From Stercorarius parasiticus (Eukaryota; Chordata; Aves; Charadriiformes; Stercorariidae): a DNA stretch of 64,000 nucleotides. This document shows positions 60,401 through 64,000 of the stretch, piece after piece. How positions within the stretch are numbered: the stretch's first letter is position 1; each line of letters starts with the position of its first letter. The notes below the pieces were generated by a model, which saw nothing but the letters and a program-made list of their open reading frames with translations, ran no database searches and was not told the origin of the DNA. The stretch spans positions 63,965 to 127,964 of the forward strand of contig VWZL01005123.1 of assembly GCA_013396915.1 (NCBI GenBank). Reading direction: 5' to 3'. The translations under genes and the position numbers were made by a program.

Positions 60401-61468
60401 GCTGACTCCACACAGTCTTACAGAGGTTAAAAATGTATTATACAAATATATGGACTTCACAAACTTTGTACTTTGTAATTATCAATGTCATGTGTCTGAA
60501 TTCAACTGCAAGCTCAGGAAACTACTGGCTATTGCTGGAGTAAGGAAGGCTATAATACGAAAGGGATTAACCTCCGTGTTCCCTGTTTATAATGTTCTTT
60601 TCCTAAGCATCTACTCCTACTGGCTGCTATCGGAGATGCTGCAGTGGGATGGATGGGGCTCTGCCTGGACTATTTACCAAGTACCGCAGTCAGCAAAAAG
60701 CTGTTTTGTCCTTAACACACTATTAACAGCATGCCATATTTCTGTAGCTGAAAATTTACCTCTGCCTTTTAAGAGGGTAAAAATACCCCACAACAGGAAA
60801 ACATAGAATAAAGTTGTCAAAAGCTGCCTAATAAATCTACTGTGTTGCAAAAAGTTCTGGTAGATTATGTAATATTTCTGATACTTTATATTTCCCAAGG
60901 GAAGAAAATAGAATTAGTCTAGGAAAAGACAGCATTAACTAAATAAGAACTCATTAAAACTAGGAATTAGCTACAGGTATTACCTTGGATTGGTTAAATT
61001 ACAGAGAGGAATAAAATAACAGCAAGTATTTTGTAGTGAAATTTGTATTCACTTGTGATGCTATTATTTGTTTAGTGTATGGATGCACATATCAAGATCC
61101 CAGTTCCTCTAAGAAACTTTTCAGAGTAAGATACTTCCAAGGGTAAATATCAAAATAAAAATATTTTCAAAAAATGCCTAACTTTCCCTGAGCTTCCTGG
61201 CTATTGTGGGGCCCTGTGCTTAGGTCAGTTCCATCATGTGAAGCTCGCTGCAGCTGGTGTAGGCTGTCTGGCTCTGAGAAAACAGGTATACTAAATGTTG
61301 AGTAGCCACAGGGAAAAGTTACTTTAGAGATCAGTCTTCCAGTCATCAAAAAGCTTCCCCCAAACACTGGGGAAATAAAAAATTGATGATAGAAAGGAAT
61401 GGGAAAAATAAGAAGAATTAGGAAAGAAATCTATAATTTTCTTGATTGATTTAATATCTTGGCCTTGA
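57481..61468. other. Unique DNA, nothing recognised
   Basis: About 4 kb. The interval 57530-58150 is somewhat richer in G+C than its surroundings and could be an old repeat, but I cannot place it. A 118-codon + frame at 60450-60806 has no recognisable domain. A TAGC short repeat sits at 60390-60403. Confidence 0.45.
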
Positions 61469-61497
61469 NNNNNNNNNNNNNNNNNNNNNNNNNNNNN
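61469..61497. other. 29-N assembly gap
   Basis: Undetermined bases, followed immediately by 'ggaggggggg'. The G-rich edge suggests that sequencing failed in a guanine-rich or structured stretch. Confidence 0.9.
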
Positions 61498-64000
61498 GGA
61501 GGGGGGGAACAGTTTTTAATTTAAACTGTTTTTAAAAGTTCAAGTCTTTCCAAATCCATGGTCATAGGCATAAAATTACTGTGTAAATTAGCCTTAATAG
61601 CAACCTTGGATCACCGGGATTGGCCAGTCTGTTTAAGTTTCAAAAATGTTGTTTTCCTTTCACTGTTACTCTGATGGCTTGAAGGATGTAAACTTCTTCA
61701 GTAGTCCCTTCTGGTAACTGTAGAGAAGACCTACACCACCTTGAGACAAAGTGACAGCTCACCTTGGAAGAGCTCTCTGCTGAAAGCTCTCAATCTGCAG
61801 GACTCTTACTGGAGGCACCAGTCCCAGTCAGCACCTATATTTTGCACAAATTGATGGCACATCTGTTTAAAAAGACTAAAAAAGGCTTTCTTAGTTAGGA
61901 TTACTATAATAATTATGTTTTTGTTTGTAAAAATATGGATGACAAAGCTCTGTCCCTAGGCATCCTAACTGCAGGTGCAACTTATATTGGTGAGGTGGAG
62001 CTCTGGACTTAGGCAGTGATGAAGGTGTGTTTTTCTTTTGTTATATGTTTTCTTACGTGTAAAAAATGCGTTCATTAGTTAAGTTCCTACAAGGTTCTGA
62101 AAATATTATGTGAATTCTGATGGCACTGATGTCTTTATTATACGTGTACATAGAGAGAGAATATTTAGGAAAGAGAACAATATATATTTATATAGCTACA
62201 AACATATGGTTTTCTATATATGTGTTTTAGTCATGTAATTTTTTTAATGTATTATGTTTATGAAATATTTTAGATTTTAATTTGACACAGAAATGGAAGT
62301 TTTGGGTGATCACTCTAAGCTTTACAAATTTTATTGGTTTAATATATTTATTTTCATAAGAATCTTTTAACTGCCTTAATTAGTTGTCCAGGGAATACTT
62401 TTTCCTGACTGCACAAATCATTTAGTCAATTTTATCTCACTATTTTAGAATCATACTATTATTACTATATATTGTTACATTTTAATTTCATATTCATTTA
62501 TTGAACTAAAATAATTCTGTCAAATAACATAAACATTCTGAATTCAGAAAAATTGCATATTTCTTTTTCCTTTTCAATAACAAGTGTGTTTGTTGTAACC
62601 ATTTTAAGTAACAGGGTAGCTCATATATTTTTTAGTCTGTATCAACATTTCCGCAATTTAATTTGCTTATGTCAAATTAAATTCCAAACAGAAATTTCCC
62701 TGCTTCTCTTTATAAAAAAGAAATAAAATGTCTTAATAATGTCAACAGTGGCTTTCTAAAATGTAGGAAAACTGGCAGCACAGCTGAAGGAAATAAATTG
62801 GTTTGAGAAGAAGCCCAGTTAAGCCTGAAATCCTACCTCAAAAGCAGTTGCATGAACAGTCTGTCCCAACACTGGAAACCCTAGTAGCTGCTGAATGAAA
62901 CTGAAATCTTTTTATTGCTGAAAGTGGTGATTCTACACCAGTGTTTTGAAAACAAAATAGTATAAGACTTTGGTTTTACAAAAAAATCTTGGTTATGGTT
63001 ATTTGTTTTGCTTTGGAGTAATTTCTTGCTTAAAACTCACATATGAAGTTTATGAAAGTAGTTGAATGAGAACTAGTTTTATAGACATATGTTATTGTTG
63101 TTTAACGTTCTGTTACAATCAGGGAATGGAAATTCAGTTTCCAGATGACTCTATGTCCCAAGCACTTTGGAACAAGAAAACAGCACTTTGAGATCTGATG
63201 TTCTCTAGCCATGACAACAATTTTCCTCTCGAGGATAATTTCCAGTTGAGTAAGTATAAATCTTACTCATTTTTCTGGCTTGAGTAAATGTTTACCTTCC
63301 CATTTTTATCCTGAAATGGGAATTTCCACCAAAACAATGGTGAATCAGAGTTTCTTGCTAATGTCTTTGACTTTTACCAGTCATTATATCTTTAAACTGT
63401 GACAAAGCAAATGTTGGAAAGTAAGCTTGATTAATTTTTTTCAATATGTTCTTCCACCTCTTTATTTAACGTCTGTTGCAGCATCTTATTATTTCTGTCT
63501 TACTGGTAAGTGGCCCCTCTTAATCAGTTTTTAAACACAACTACTATGAAAAGAATCAAAATGATTGTCATTTGTAATTTTATTTTTGTCTTGACTTTTC
63601 AAATATGTAAATGACATTTCAAATATATGTGTAAATTTGTAGTAACACACTAACATTTCAGCTAAAATAGCTGAAAAATATATTTTCATTTCAAGTGCAA
63701 ACAGCACACAAAACTTAGTAACATACTTTCAGTGCACTTTTTTCTTGTACTTTCTTGGCTCCAACACTATTCAGACTTCATTGAATCCAATTCAAGTAGT
63801 CACTGAATCAGTCTCATTTTGTAATGTCAGAGTTGGAGAACCAAGTCTTTTGAAAATTAATTTCTGTTATGAAAGAGACTCTGTTCCCAAAGGAAGAGGC
63901 ATACAACTTTTCTTGAAGTAGACTAAATAAATATCTCACTGATTATTTTTAAGAAATTTAGATCAGCAGTAACAGATAATTTTGAATATAGTTTCTGGAA
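61498..64000. other. Unique A+T-rich DNA to the window end
   Basis: No gene, RNA or mobile element recognised. The interval 61680-61850 is less A+T-rich but shows no open frame of note. TA-alternating sequence occurs near 62180-62225. Confidence 0.5.

Noticed and set aside
60450..60806. 118-codon open frame on the + strand
   Set aside because: No recognisable family, and composition like flanking DNA. Judged chance.
1..64000. CRISPR array, bacterial operon or phage-like system
   Set aside because: No regularly spaced repeats, no dense ORFs and no ribosome-binding-site pattern. The CR1 and LTR content shows a vertebrate (bird) nuclear genome.

Overview
This window looks like A+T-rich, gene-poor DNA from a bird nuclear genome. 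The main evidence is a large set of CR1 LINE copies. Several end in the avian CR1 tail of tandem ATTCTATG octamers, and many keep blocks of the CR1 ORF2 reverse-transcriptase C-terminus. Four solo or partial LTRs of avian endogenous-retrovirus type are also present. They start with TGTCCTGG-like or TGTATTG-like ends, and I recall such LTRs from non-galliform (neoavian) birds. There is no bacterial gene organisation, no CRISPR array, no recognisable tRNA or rRNA gene, and no protein-coding exon that I can support. Species and chromosome cannot be read from the window.

Layout. 1-3.1 kb: unique DNA with one stretch that resembles a conserved non-coding element. 3.1-6.0 kb: a nested CR1 block, in which a very old + strand copy is interrupted by a younger - strand copy, followed by a short + strand 3' end. 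6.95-7.9 kb: - strand CR1. 7.9-11.86 kb: mostly unique. 11.86-12.70 kb: the best-preserved CR1, on the + strand, with an almost open ORF2 end. 13.77 kb: a short CR1 3' tail. 18.36-18.63 kb: truncated + strand LTR. 19.8-20.95 and 22.37-22.98 kb: two - strand CR1s. 23-32.9 kb: about 10 kb of unique A+T-rich DNA. 32.9-34.4 kb: a very decayed - strand CR1/L3-like element containing a small assembly gap. 37.9-39.0 and 41.1-42.1 kb: + strand CR1s. 42.48-43.65 kb: two related solo LTRs in tail-to-tail inverted orientation. 46.39-47.45 kb: a roughly 1.06 kb - strand LTR of the same family as the 18.36 kb fragment, with an assembly gap and an internal tandem array. 50.53 kb: a short CR1 3' tail. 50.7-64 kb: unique DNA with a perfect 17-bp hairpin at 52.26 kb and an assembly gap at 61.47 kb.

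No genes act together here. All recognisable coding sequence is dead retrotransposon ORF2. The window is best read as intergenic DNA or part of a large intron, whose history is CR1 and LTR insertion. I did not find a convincing undescribed system. The most unusual local signals are the perfect hairpin (52263-52308), the inverted LTR pair, the in-frame minisatellite growth inside a CR1 (20419-20484), an AATTA-rich cluster (35790-36070), and a duplicated 18-mer around the 33235 gap that points to an assembly error. Family names and consensus comparisons are from memory, without database searches, so boundaries are approximate.
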